From the NCBI GenBank assembly GCA_019057775.1, contig JAHLWT010000140.1, positions 1 through 64,000 of the forward strand: DNA of 64,000 nt, given 5' to 3'. A program made the position numbers and the translations under genes. Under the pieces are notes generated by a model. That model saw only the letters and a list, made by a program, of their open reading frames with translations, was not told the origin of the DNA and did no database searches. This document shows positions 30,201 to 37,574 of this stretch, one piece after another (the first letter of the stretch is position 1; every line of letters begins with the position of its first letter). The stretch comes from Promethearchaeota archaeon (GTDB taxonomy: Archaea; Asgardarchaeota; Lokiarchaeia; Sigynarchaeales; SOKP01).

Positions 30201-32394
30201 AGCTTGGGGTGGTGGAAATTGGGATAGTTATACAATGCCTGGAGGACTGACCAAAACCTTTGTATACTTAGAAAACGTATCAATTGTTAATCCTACACAC
30301 CCTCTTTTAAATATACCTTATGGTGTTGAAGACGATGAACTTGACGGTTGGTTTTACTCAGCACACGGTTATTTTGATACCTACCCTGCAAATGCCAATG
30401 AAGTATTAAACTATCCAGTCACCTCAAATCCAGTTCTGCTCGAATTTGCTTTTGGAAGCGGATTTATTATCGCAACTATGCAAACACTTGAATGGAATCA
30501 AAATCTCAATTATACTCGATTACTTGAAAATATTATCCTCTATAATCCGTTAGCTATCTCAGATTCTATAATCATTTTTAATCCAATTGGGGCAACATCA
30601 TGGCAGAATGGTACTATTCACACATTAACATGGGCAACAACAGGGAATATCGCTAATGTAAAAATCGAACTTTATAGAGCTGGAATTTATGTAATGGATA
30701 TCGCTGCAAACACTCCAAGTGACGATGAATATATTTGGAATGTTCCTGGCTCTCTAAGTAAGTCAACTCAATATCAGATCAAAATGACTAATATTGCCGA
30801 TAGCACAACTTATGCATTTAGTACCCCCTTTGAAATATGGACAGATACAATAACACTAACATCACCAACTAGTATAGATTCGTGGGAAACAGGCACATCA
30901 CATTTAATTACTTGGACTCATACAGGAACTAATTTTGCCAATGTAAGAATTCTACTCTATGAAAACGATACTTACTTAATGGAAATCATTGCTAGTACTC
31001 CTAATGATGGCGAATTCAACTGGACCATACCATTTGGGCTTTTGAATTCTTCACTATATCAGATTGTAATTATGGATGCGGCTTATCCTAACACCGTTGA
31101 CACTAGTGATTACTTTGAAATATTTGAAGTGGATGTACTTACAATCACAGCTCCCGATATTTCAAGTATATGGGAAACAACACGTAGTTATTACATCTTA
31201 TGGAATTCTATAGGTTCTGTTGCAAATGTATCGATTGATCTATTTGAAAATGGAGTTTTCTTATCGATAATTTCAAATAATACACCTAATGACGGAGTAT
31301 ATATATGGCAAATACCATTTAGTTTAAGTGACTCACTTCTTTATCAGATAAAAATCTCTGATGAGATACATTCATTTACATATGATTTCAGTGAAAACTT
31401 TGAGATATTTAAACCTACTATTACCATCACATCTCCAGATATTTCTGATGTATGGGATATTGGGTCAATTCAATTAATTACTTGGAATTCAACTGGAACT
31501 ATCACTGATGTTAAAATCGAACTTTATGAAAATAGTATTTTCGTAATGGAGATTACAGCATCAACTCCTAATGACGGTTCCTATTCATGGACTGTTCCTG
31601 TAAGTCTTAATGAGTCCCTATTATATCAAATAAGAGTCTCAGATGCCGTAGAAGCCTTGATAGAAGATTATAGTGACAATTTTGAGATTGAAGATACTCG
31701 TTCTCTTACTGTTGTCCTACCTGATAGTATTACAAGTTGGGCAATAAGTGAAACAAAAGACATTGACTGGAACTCGACCGGAATCATAGCAAACGTCAAG
31801 ATTGATCTTTATGAGAATGGCGCGTTCGTAATGGAACTTGCAGCATCAACTCCTAACGATGGTTCATTTTCATGGACTGTCCCAATAGGGCTTAACGATT
31901 CCATATTATATCAAATAAGGATCTCAGATGCTTTAGATACCACGATGGAAGATTATAGCGACAATTTCGAGATTGAAGATACTCGTTCTATTACCGTTGT
32001 CACACCTGATAGTACTACAGGTTGGACAATGGGCGATACACGAGATATTACTTGGACCTCGACTGGAACCATAGCAAACGTAAAGATTGAACTATTAGTA
32101 AACTCAATCTCAATAATGGACATCGCAGTAAGTACTCCTAATGATGGCACGTACGAATGGGCAATACCGAATACACTTGCAAACTATACTGACTATGTCA
32201 TTAGAGTAAGTGATTTCAGTGATCCTACCGTATTTGATGATAGTGAAACATTCACTATTACAGGTGAAGACGCAATTCCTGGCTACGATCTCTTGATACT
32301 TATGGGTCTTATATTTGGAGTTGCTTTTGTTCTAATTAGAAAGAAACGTGTAAAGTTAGCCTACAGTAGAGATAATTACTATAAAAATTCATAA
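24286..32394 (+). CDS. giant surface-anchored trypsin-like protease with repeat stalk
   Basis: 2,702 residues. An N-terminal signal helix (KKYTVLLFSLLILPSIFAI) precedes an S1/V8-type serine protease with H215 (TAGHC), D272 (HDWALL) and S346 (GGMSGGP). Then come a CARDB-like domain, six carboxypeptidase-regulatory/PEGA-like repeats of about 90 residues (consensus YIEVxV...GFYNVTGLxIGWYEV...YINWNGDDDYLxFYL), half of a GATase-like domain, a second protease tail plus CARDB, six more repeats, a complete GATase-like domain, and six Kre9-like repeats (WNSTGxIxNVKIELYEN...STPNDGxYxWTVP). It ends in IPGYD, a membrane helix and RKKR. The second protease half lacks His and Asp, so only one active site exists. 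An extracellular role in degradation or adhesion is inferred. Confidence 0.9.
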   Translation: MRLNKNTNIKKYTVLLFSLLILPSIFAITNIVPLNFIDEDEKFDEFVEEEGLFEEPIIEFDDIIPSFDPQQYLLDITEEEIVESTYDREAIDWRPIEDTLKNFQIKNEAESGTIATVSYNTLTGKETQSTPQFTPTPETATASGIRVVDPYKGLLPSETQARPESVIGGDDRKIYNNVGFPGRTIVKLYISAPWGGNWVGSGAIIDNFHVLTAGHCAYIYDDDTGNEGWASSIEVVPGMDLADSVPDPYGNAWVVGMRSYNGWTENENNEHDWALLTLDRNVGAFTGWMGRITAPSSSSIYDNTMNVAGYPTDLDSGDRLYHDSDSGDGAWSNIHFYWADTFGGMSGGPVWRYSDGTRRIMTIHAYGQDGEDSNYGTRLNNNKFDRILTWLSQDSAPTDKPDLIDRGAAYSSRSFVAPLTAGVTTLTVSNGIRNKGTAWSGNFHVHYYASTNDFISTGDYLLGSDSVSSIAPFSTGSASWSGKVPSSIPEGDYHIGWIIDQGNVVDEFDETNNRAWEVIEHIDGLPPPISYIEVRVRNYVASRSGVPIRLSPIAGAFVKVIKYGFWVADTGYTDSTGFYNVTGLSIGEYEIEVSKPGYYDDSKIDLIHQSVVLSQGYDDDYLYFYLNEMPYDGGYIEVTVKDSTTSNLLSSAKVELLNFTTGQVLSSGYTNNVGEYTITGLWIGWYEVRVSRYGYKTETKFNYINWNGDDDYLTFSIDEMPFDSGYIEVRVYNDTGDPVENAVVNTYNYTSGLLIDTGHTDVNGTYNVTGLMIGWYSVNVSMLTFYGQEKNDYISWFGDDDYMTFYLTTLPPDSGFIEVYVIDNITLTPITGAYIQTINQSSGDVIDWGYTDMSGYYQIENLTIGWYEVNVTKGGYKAPESQLAEINYVGDGDVLKFYVLPYPPDSGYIEVEVIDDATTLALVNATVDCYYLNGTLFDSGLTDINGFYNITGLYIGWYKVEVSIKEYKGESVYDLINWNGDDDYLAFSLETSPLSYIIVQIFDKYLNLPIANAYISCFNATSGLLFHSGYADSSGYYNVSGLLPGWWTVNASHVAFFAQSKTEHIEFLGDISSLNFSLELKVEPITGPVAVFRDVLGLNVNATEPVLVEYNISYTIYNSSDIGLVDLSPFQKVIIASDQPQSFYWAMGNNTSFFNNYAASGGPVWRYVSGYRYIMTVHAYGRGGVLSNYGTRLNADKYNRLFNWLGEDSAPTDKADLVDRGSSYDTVTGGTWQAGVTSVTITNGIRNVGTATSGNYYVHYYASTNNYISIYDYYIGTSTLESTGAFGTDSATFTGTLPADIPAGVYYIGWIIDKDNNVAEFDEGNNVAVYASQRTILGAPPPSGYIEVTVRDSTTYNLIPLAYVVVKDDTDTVIDTGYTDGSGFYNVTELDIGWFTVDISKVGYHSQYKRNYINWDGDDDYLTFYMVQMPPDSGYIEVNVKDSDTYNPISSAYVQVTNMSSGLVIKAGYTNSAGFYNVTGLYIGWYEVKVTRTSYKDQIKQDYINWNGDDDYLYFYLKKMPANSGYIEVRTLNETGGPLAGVLVRAWNNSGATLVSSGYSDADGIYNITGLVIGWYEVNVTYLGWQEQSKSDYINWNGDDDYLSFWMVPNPPASSYIEVRVYDSGSYLAISSALVTVTNQSSGLVIQTGYTDPTGFYKVVNLTIGWYTIQVTRVGYHAQSKTDYIHWAGDDDYLSFYLIAMPPDSGYIEVLVRDADTYNPIQSAYVRCLYLNGTLFKTGYTDNSGFFNITGLIIGWYTVEVSKAGYGGQSKQDYINWNGDDDYLYFYLRTMPPDSGYIEVRVYDATSYIPIENAYVECFNTTTGTLVFSGFTDSFGLITITGLYIGWLTVNVTHSLYERQSQNNYINWNGDDDYLYFYLTKLESYISGQVAIFRDILPWNLNMTEPILKAHAISYTVYDSQDFGSVSLAPFQKVIIPSDQTQTFYDRLATNRVWFETYVSNGGILELHASDRAWGGGNWDSYTMPGGLTKTFVYLENVSIVNPTHPLLNIPYGVEDDELDGWFYSAHGYFDTYPANANEVLNYPVTSNPVLLEFAFGSGFIIATMQTLEWNQNLNYTRLLENIILYNPLAISDSIIIFNPIGATSWQNGTIHTLTWATTGNIANVKIELYRAGIYVMDIAANTPSDDEYIWNVPGSLSKSTQYQIKMTNIADSTTYAFSTPFEIWTDTITLTSPTSIDSWETGTSHLITWTHTGTNFANVRILLYENDTYLMEIIASTPNDGEFNWTIPFGLLNSSLYQIVIMDAAYPNTVDTSDYFEIFEVDVLTITAPDISSIWETTRSYYILWNSIGSVANVSIDLFENGVFLSIISNNTPNDGVYIWQIPFSLSDSLLYQIKISDEIHSFTYDFSENFEIFKPTITITSPDISDVWDIGSIQLITWNSTGTITDVKIELYENSIFVMEITASTPNDGSYSWTVPVSLNESLLYQIRVSDAVEALIEDYSDNFEIEDTRSLTVVLPDSITSWAISETKDIDWNSTGIIANVKIDLYENGAFVMELAASTPNDGSFSWTVPIGLNDSILYQIRISDALDTTMEDYSDNFEIEDTRSITVVTPDSTTGWTMGDTRDITWTSTGTIANVKIELLVNSISIMDIAVSTPNDGTYEWAIPNTLANYTDYVIRVSDFSDPTVFDDSETFTITGEDAIPGYDLLILMGLIFGVAFVLIRKKRVKLAYSRDNYYKNS

Positions 32395-32736
32395 TAAATA
32401 ATTTTTAATTTTTTTTCTTTTTTGCTTTAAAGTTTTACAACAATATGCTTAACTTAATTTTTATTTCTGTTTTATCATATTTTCACGAATTTATAAAATT
32501 GCCTAATAATCCATTCAATCCCTTGTCTCGGTCTAGATCTTTCAAAATTGTAAATATTTTATAAATGAGATCTAGAAGTACATGAATTTGTTTTATAGAG
32601 AATGAGCTTTTTTTTTTTAAAAAATAAGAGTGAGATTTATTAGTTTTAGAAATTCATCTACAATTGTTTAAATTTAACAGTAAAAAATAATACTTCTAAT
32701 AAAATTTAATAAAAAAAATCAAAAAGGTGATGAAAG
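32395..32736. other. intergenic with a 9-bp inverted repeat
   Basis: 342 nt. T-tracts after the protease gene could terminate transcription. A perfect 9-bp inverted repeat, TCTAGATCT at 32532-32540 and AGATCTAGA at 32568-32576, encloses a 27-nt AT-rich loop. Just before the DsrE-like gene there is AAAAGGTGATGAAAG, a ribosome-binding-like sequence. Confidence 0.45.
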
Positions 32737-33102
32737 ATTAGCGAGAAAGAGAAATATATTTTATATGTTCAGACAAGTGATGAACCAGAACGTCAGTATT
32801 CACCCTTAGTATTAGCTCAAACCGCAATAGCTATGGATATTAAAGCTACAGTCTATTATTTAGGTAAGGGGTTAAAAATTTTAAAACCTGGCGAAGCTGA
32901 AAAAATTAAGTTAGGTAGTTTTCCCAGTGTAAAAGAAATGATCGATAAATCATTAGCAGATGGAGTAGAGATATTAGTTTGTGAAGCCTCAAAAAGAATG
33001 TTAGGATGGGAAACAGTGGATTTAATTCCAGGCGCAAAAATAGTTGGAGCAGCAACGTTAAATGATCTCGTCTTAGAGGCAGACGCTACAATGTGGTTCT
33101 AA
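32737..33102 (+). CDS. DsrE/DsrF-family protein, apparent ATT start
   Basis: About 121 residues. The conserved N-terminus YILYVQTSDEPERQY lies upstream of the first ATG (32833), and the frame is open only back to a TGA at 32731. The start is therefore best placed at ATT 32737, 5-8 nt after AGGTGATG, giving ISEKEKYILYV. DsrE-family features are the segment SPLVLAQTAIAMDIKATVYY and a central Cys in ILVCEASK. Members carry persulfide or act in sulfur relay; the specific role here is unknown. The ATT start could hide a one-base error, since an ATG at 32730 in another frame is followed by TAG. Confidence 0.8.
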   Translation: MSEKEKYILYVQTSDEPERQYSPLVLAQTAIAMDIKATVYYLGKGLKILKPGEAEKIKLGSFPSVKEMIDKSLADGVEILVCEASKRMLGWETVDLIPGAKIVGAATLNDLVLEADATMWF

Positions 33103-33151
33103 CTTTGATTATAACCGTCACATAAATATTAAATTAAGTAGAAAATTAAGA

Positions 33152-33300
33152 CTATTTCTTAAACACAATCAATAAGAAACCTTCTTTTCTACTTCTAATG
33201 TATTCTTCGAAGTCAATTATCTAATAATCATTCTAAAGTCAAAGAAAGCTGTTGAAAAGCAGGCTTTAGAATATTAAATCAGCTTCCAATAGAAATAACT
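33152..33300 (-). pseudogene. decayed methyltransferase C-terminus (possible)
   Basis: The minus strand shows two coding-like stretches split by stops and a frame change: a segment reading FNILKPAFQQLSLTLE and, in another frame, IIDFEEYIRSRKEGFLLIVF ending KK-TAG at 33152. The latter resembles the end of class I methyltransferases. No start or motif I remains in the 354-nt gap 33103-33456. The remainder of the gap is AT-rich with a 12-T run at 33301. A decayed gene is the best explanation but evidence is thin. Confidence 0.35.
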
Positions 33301-33456
33301 TTTTTTTTTTTTAAATAGGCTGTTATCATTGTATTGAATTGGAATTAGTTTTAATTAAAAAAGCATGGAAATCCAATAATTAATCTATGCAATAAAACTA
33401 TATTAGATGGTTAATTCTATATCATTAACTAATATTTCAAAGTTAACTCACTCCTA

Positions 33457-34881
33457 ATGTTTGTCGAATATTTTTATTATTTAAAAGAAAGGTTGCCTGT
33501 AAGCATTACAGAATACATGACTTTAATGGCTGCCCTCAACCAAGGGCTAATTCACAACATGGTAGAGTTCTATTATGTTTCACGCTCGATATTATGTAAA
33601 AATGAACACCATTTCGATATCTACGACATTTCCTTCGCGAATTTTTTCAAAGATGCGATGGTTAAATTTCCAGAAGATATTAAGCAGCAGATCTGGGATT
33701 GGCTTAATAAGGAAATTACGATGCCGGAGCTCATAGAAGGACTACAATTAATATTAAGGGAATATAGCCAATATATCAACATTGAAAATCTCGAACAGTT
33801 TCTTGAAGAGCTTCTTGAGAAATACGGGGGAGAATTTGATGGTAGTTTATTAATTAAGGCTCCAAATGAAATTAAAGATGAAATCTTAAAGTGGTTGGAA
33901 AAAAATTTTGATCCTTCTCAAATGGAAGGTTCATTTCAGGAGATGTTGAGTCAATTTTTTGATCTTGAAGACATGCAGAAACGTTTCGAAGAATTATTGG
34001 AAAAACAGGATGAAGCACATAATGGAGGAGACCATTGGATCGGGACTCAAGGAACCTCTCCATTTGGTCATGGCGGACAAAATCCGATGGGGATGAGAAT
34101 CGGTGGCTCTTCGGGTGCTCGAATGGCTGTTCAAATCGCTCAAAAACGGATATTTAGAGATTACAGAAAGGATATCGTTCTCGATACGAGACAAATAAAA
34201 GTGGCACTGAAACGACTTAAAAAATTAGAAGAAATTGGCAAACAAGATGAATTAGATTTAGATAAAACAATCGATAAAACTGCTAAAAACTGCGGAGATA
34301 TTGAATTAGTATTTGATAAACGCAGGAAAAACAATGTAAAACTCTTACTTTTAATGGATGTAGGAGGGAGTATGACCCCTTATGCCCATTTAGTAAATCT
34401 TCTCTTTTCGGCAGCAAATAACATGTCCCATTGGAAAGATTTTAAATTTTACTATTTCCATAACTGTCTTTATGAATCGTTGTATTTTAATGCTCAGCGA
34501 AATCCGCAAGAATCAATAGAATTTGCTGATTTTTTACAAAAATATGATAGTAAATATAAAGTCGTTATAGTCGGTGATTCGGCAATGGCTTCATGGGAGC
34601 TTACAGAAAAATATGGCTCAATCTATTACTATCATAGGAACGAACTTCCCGGAATTTACTACATCAAAGAAGTGGAAAATCATTTCAAAAATAATGTGGT
34701 GTGGTTAAACCCAGAACTAATAAGACCGGAATGGGCACCTTGGACTCGTAAAATAATTTCAAGCATTATCCCAATGTTTAATTTAACGATTGAAGGTATT
34801 GAAGAAGCCATGAATTATCTTAGAACGGGGGGAAAGAATTTGTATACTACTGTCCAACATTTTAAAGGATTACATTATTAA
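33457..34881 (+). CDS. CoxE-type VWA-domain protein
   Basis: 474 residues. The N-terminal half is helical and acidic. Residues about 190-215 are glycine-rich (GHGGQNPMGMRIGGSSG), typical before VWA domains of this class. The VWA domain begins near 295 with the MIDAS-like LLLMDVGGSMTPY (DxGxS rather than DxSxS) and continues with FKFYYFHNCLYE and KVVIVGDSAMASWEL. CoxE/YehP-type proteins act with MoxR ATPases in metal-centre or complex maturation; a MoxR gene is at 20636 on the same strand. No obvious client enzyme is adjacent. Confidence 0.87.
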   Translation: MFVEYFYYLKERLPVSITEYMTLMAALNQGLIHNMVEFYYVSRSILCKNEHHFDIYDISFANFFKDAMVKFPEDIKQQIWDWLNKEITMPELIEGLQLILREYSQYINIENLEQFLEELLEKYGGEFDGSLLIKAPNEIKDEILKWLEKNFDPSQMEGSFQEMLSQFFDLEDMQKRFEELLEKQDEAHNGGDHWIGTQGTSPFGHGGQNPMGMRIGGSSGARMAVQIAQKRIFRDYRKDIVLDTRQIKVALKRLKKLEEIGKQDELDLDKTIDKTAKNCGDIELVFDKRRKNNVKLLLLMDVGGSMTPYAHLVNLLFSAANNMSHWKDFKFYYFHNCLYESLYFNAQRNPQESIEFADFLQKYDSKYKVVIVGDSAMASWELTEKYGSIYYYHRNELPGIYYIKEVENHFKNNVVWLNPELIRPEWAPWTRKIISSIIPMFNLTIEGIEEAMNYLRTGGKNLYTTVQHFKGLHY

Positions 34882-35056
34882 AATAGAATTTTTCTTGAGT
34901 TTCTATTAAAATTTTCTTTTATAAATATATCTTAAGGCATTATGACATTTCAATGCCAATTAGTTAGCATAATTCATGAAATGGAAAAAGATTTTATATA
35001 GGTTTTTATATGATACACATAAAATTTTTAATAAGTATTGTTTCTATTAAATTAAT

Positions 35057-35281
35057 ATGCAAGTTTCCTTTGATAAAGTTGCAGATGCATTGCATCTTCA
35101 ATTCTCTCACGATAAAGTAAAAGATTCTGAGGAGATCAACGATGGAATCATAGTTGATTATGGAGAGAATGAGGACATTATTGGAATTGAGATTTTGAAT
35201 TATACAGAGCGAAAAATAAATCTTAACGAAATTATTAAAATGGATGTTGATGAAATAATACCTGTGATTATTCAGTGGTAA
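35057..35281 (+). CDS. DUF2283 protein (probable antitoxin of a TA-like pair)
   Basis: 74 residues. The family pattern is clear: FDKVADALHLQFS, then a hydrophobic GIIVDYGENEDIIGIEIL core. DUF2283 genes are usually followed by DUF4258 genes, as here. Its stop (TAA at 35279-35281) overlaps the GTG start of the next gene at 35275, so translation is coupled. The promoter has TTTTATATAGG and TTTTTATATGAT within 50 nt upstream, probably the TATA region. Confidence 0.85.
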   Translation: MQVSFDKVADALHLQFSHDKVKDSEEINDGIIVDYGENEDIIGIEILNYTERKINLNEIIKMDVDEIIPVIIQW

Positions 35282-35511
35282 TTAAATTAACAAAACATGC
35301 TCTAAAACAAATAAGATTACGAAAAATAACCAAAAATGAAGTTTTTTCTACTCTAAACTCACCTGATAAACTATCTCAAGATAAATTTGGAAATTTCATA
35401 GCCCAAAAAAGATTTAAAAATTACCTTTTAAGAGTTTTTTATTTGCATGAGGAAGATACAAAATTGGTAATTACAGCGTATAAAACCTCAAAATTAGATA
35501 AATACAAATAA
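35275..35511 (+). CDS. DUF4258 protein (probable toxin of a TA-like pair)
   Basis: 78 residues, GTG start overlapping the DUF2283 gene by 7 nt. The pattern ITKHALKQ-type (KLTKHALKQIRLRKITKNEV) followed by a beta-rich RFKNYLLRVFYLHE and LVITAYKTSKLDKY matches DUF4258, a small RelE/BrnT-like fold. A ribonuclease toxin role is inferred from gene organisation only. A hairpin follows the stop. Confidence 0.85.
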   Translation: MVIKLTKHALKQIRLRKITKNEVFSTLNSPDKLSQDKFGNFIAQKRFKNYLLRVFYLHEEDTKLVITAYKTSKLDKYK

Positions 35512-35526
35512 AGAAACTAATACATA

Positions 35527-35543
35527 CAGGTTTTGTGAACCTG
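35527..35543 (+). terminator. hairpin after the DUF2283/DUF4258 pair
   Basis: CAGGTT at 35527-35532 pairs with AACCTG at 35538-35543 around a 5-nt loop. A T-run (35572-35581) lies about 30 nt further on, so transcription could end there. This is a weak intrinsic-type terminator. Confidence 0.4.
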
Positions 35544-35659
35544 AAAATCTAATTCTAGTTATATACCAATGGGTTTTTTTTCATTTTGACCGTTTAATGT
35601 AAAAACAGTTTTAGAAAAAAAAAAAAAATTTTATTTTTTTTTAAAAATTAATTTCAAAG

Positions 35660-35986
35660 TTAATCTTCTATTTGTTTTTTCATTTTCATTATTAAGGGAT
35701 TCTTTTTTGTAGCATCCATAGCTGGAGTTGTTTTCATAACCTTAATATAACCTGGTTTAGCAAGTCTCCAGATCATTGAACCTTTTGCCATCTGTTCCTC
35801 ATTCTCGGCTTCTTCTATAGTAATTCCCCAATAATCGGATGTACTAATATAAAAACCTATTTGATTAACTCCCTCAGCAGGGAAGAGCTTTTTACTAATG
35901 AGTTTTTGCGCAATTTCAGCCAATTCTGAGGGATCAAAATCCGGATTTAATTCCCAGTATGATATAAATAACACTTCGATTACCAT
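35660..35986 (-). CDS. DUF3303-like small ferredoxin-fold protein
   Basis: 108 residues. The pattern EVLFISYWELNPDFDPSELA, then GFYISTSDYWGITIEEAENE resembles DUF3303-type dimeric alpha/beta barrel proteins. No catalytic residue can be assigned. It is an isolated gene on the minus strand, convergent with the DUF4258 pair. Function unknown. Confidence 0.65.
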   Translation of the reverse strand: MVIEVLFISYWELNPDFDPSELAEIAQKLISKKLFPAEGVNQIGFYISTSDYWGITIEEAENEEQMAKGSMIWRLAKPGYIKVMKTTPAMDATKKNPLIMKMKKQIED

Positions 35987-36305
35987 CTCAATTATTTTTT
36001 AGTTTTCAAATGCATAGAATTCTCCTTATGCGAACTATTCAATTAATGATATATATTTAATTTTTTACTTTTTAGTATGATTTATTTTATAAGAAAAAAT
36101 TTATGTATACCAATTTGTCTAACTTTTTTATGAATCTATTATAAAAAAAATAAATGAAAGAGATACCCAAGAAACTATTTCAAAGGATTAAATTTCTAAA
36201 ATTTTTAAAAGGTTTACTTAGACTTATGGGTTTTTTGAAATATCGAAGTTAAAATCTAATACTCCATGTTCTATGCTTCTTGTTATTGAGGGGTAATTAT
36301 TTATA
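35987..36305. other. intergenic with a 32-codon basic open frame
   Basis: 319 nt. An open frame at 36154-36252 (plus) begins MKEIPKKLFQRIKFLKFLKG and would encode an amphipathic basic peptide; there is no ribosome-binding site, so I do not call it a gene. The rest is AT-rich. Confidence 0.25.
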
Positions 36306-36557
36306 TTAATTATATGAAGCTGTTTTATAATAATCAAGATTTGACAGGCTACTAAAATGAATTAATTCTACGTCAGGAAGTGTAGGACTAAGCTCAATAA
36401 GTTTTTGAGTCAGATCTAATGGTTCAGAGTATCCAGAATCAATAAAAACACGATCTCCTGGCTTAATATATTTATTAATGGCTTCCTCTGGCGTTAATTG
36501 TTTATATTTAAATTGTTTTACCAGAGATAATATATATGTTTTTAGTTTTCGTGCCAT
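36306..36557 (-). pseudogene. truncated CoA-transferase / acetyl-CoA hydrolase N-terminus
   Basis: 83 codons. The segment LTPEEAINKYIKPGDRVFID, then GYSEPLDLTQKLIELSPTLPDVELIH is the first part of 4-hydroxybutyrate CoA-transferase/acetyl-CoA hydrolase proteins, which are normally over 400 residues. Homology ends after HFSSLSNLDYYKTASYN at a TAA, and no continuation is visible in the 300 nt downstream. The start looks intact. A deletion has probably removed the rest of the gene. Confidence 0.65.
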
Positions 36558-36716
36558 TTATATCGCTGACTAATTCCTAATTCCTAATGTAAGTCTTTAT
36601 TATCTTTTTTCTAACAATATGTGAATATATAACATAACATTTAACAAACAGAGTAAAGAAATAAAAATATAAAAAAAAATTATGAGTATTGATTTAAATT
36701 CAATATCCTTGGTTAA

Positions 36717-37262
36717 TTACTTAATAAAATCAGGGGCGTCATACTTATTTGGCACTACACGATCAAATTCCTCTAAAATTGCATCTCGGGCTTGGTGCCA
36801 TAATCCTGAAATTCTATTTCTTGCTCCTTCTGGACTTTCAAATTTCATCGAATCTCTTACCCTATCAAATTCCTCATAAATAGATTTTATACTTTCTACA
36901 GGGTAGAACCCTCCAATGTTTTTAAATAACATTCGAAGGTGATCTATTGATGACGCTAATGAAAGAATGACTTGACTAAACTGTTCGCGATTGGGGGTTT
37001 TAAGATATGTATACTCTATAGCTAATCTACCTGATTTCACTACTCTTGGCCAAATTCTTTGCAGTGCTTTTGTATAACTTGATCTTCTTTGAAATCCTGA
37101 AGTTAATAGGGCAGCGGGGATTGCAACAATAAAGGGAATAAGGCTTATGTAATCATTTACAATATCAGGGAAACCAATAAGTATTATAAGACCACCTACT
37201 ATCGCGAGTGTATAAACGATTACTACAATCAAAACTAAATGGGACAGATCTTTCTTCCTCAT
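36717..37262 (-). CDS. small membrane protein, two N-terminal helices
   Basis: 181 residues. Two membrane helices at about 8-30 and 38-57 (LVLIVVIVYTLAIVGGLIIL; ISLIPFIVAIPAALLTSGF) are followed by a helical cytosolic domain of about 120 residues containing SSIDHLRMLFKNIGGFYPVE and RVRDSMKFESPEGARNRISG. No family recognised. The neighbours are unrelated metabolic genes. Confidence 0.65.
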   Translation of the reverse strand: MRKKDLSHLVLIVVIVYTLAIVGGLIILIGFPDIVNDYISLIPFIVAIPAALLTSGFQRRSSYTKALQRIWPRVVKSGRLAIEYTYLKTPNREQFSQVILSLASSIDHLRMLFKNIGGFYPVESIKSIYEEFDRVRDSMKFESPEGARNRISGLWHQARDAILEEFDRVVPNKYDAPDFIK

Positions 37263-37445
37263 TGCTTTTCACATCGTAATATTGTGTTATAAAAAGTTGT
37301 TAGATATTAATTGAAATTATTCTAAATGAAGATTCCTAAAATTTAAACTTGTTGGTCAAAAATTATGGATTTCCTTCTGAACACAATTACTTCTATATGA
37401 ATAATACAGAATAAAAATAAGAAAATAAAAAAAAAAGAGATACTA

Positions 37446-37574
37446 TTATAGAAGTTTTAGGTATCTCTGTATCTGCGATTGGATCAAAAGTAATTGGATG
37501 TTTCTTGCTCCACCAATTACTTCTTCAATTTTACTTATATCCATTAACTCATCAACGGGGGTGTTATCTTTCGT
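37446..37574 (-). other. C-terminal acyl-CoA dehydrogenase extension downstream of an in-frame TAG
   Basis: Directly after the TAG at 37575-37577, the same frame continues for 42 sense codons to TAA. It reads TKDNTPVDELMDISKIEEVI and then GGARNIQLLLIQSQIQRYLK. This is the canonical C-terminal helix pair of acyl-CoA dehydrogenases (PVDKLMD...IGGTxEIQ...IxRQILR-type). So the coding frame was, or still is, continuous through the TAG. Confidence 0.8.
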
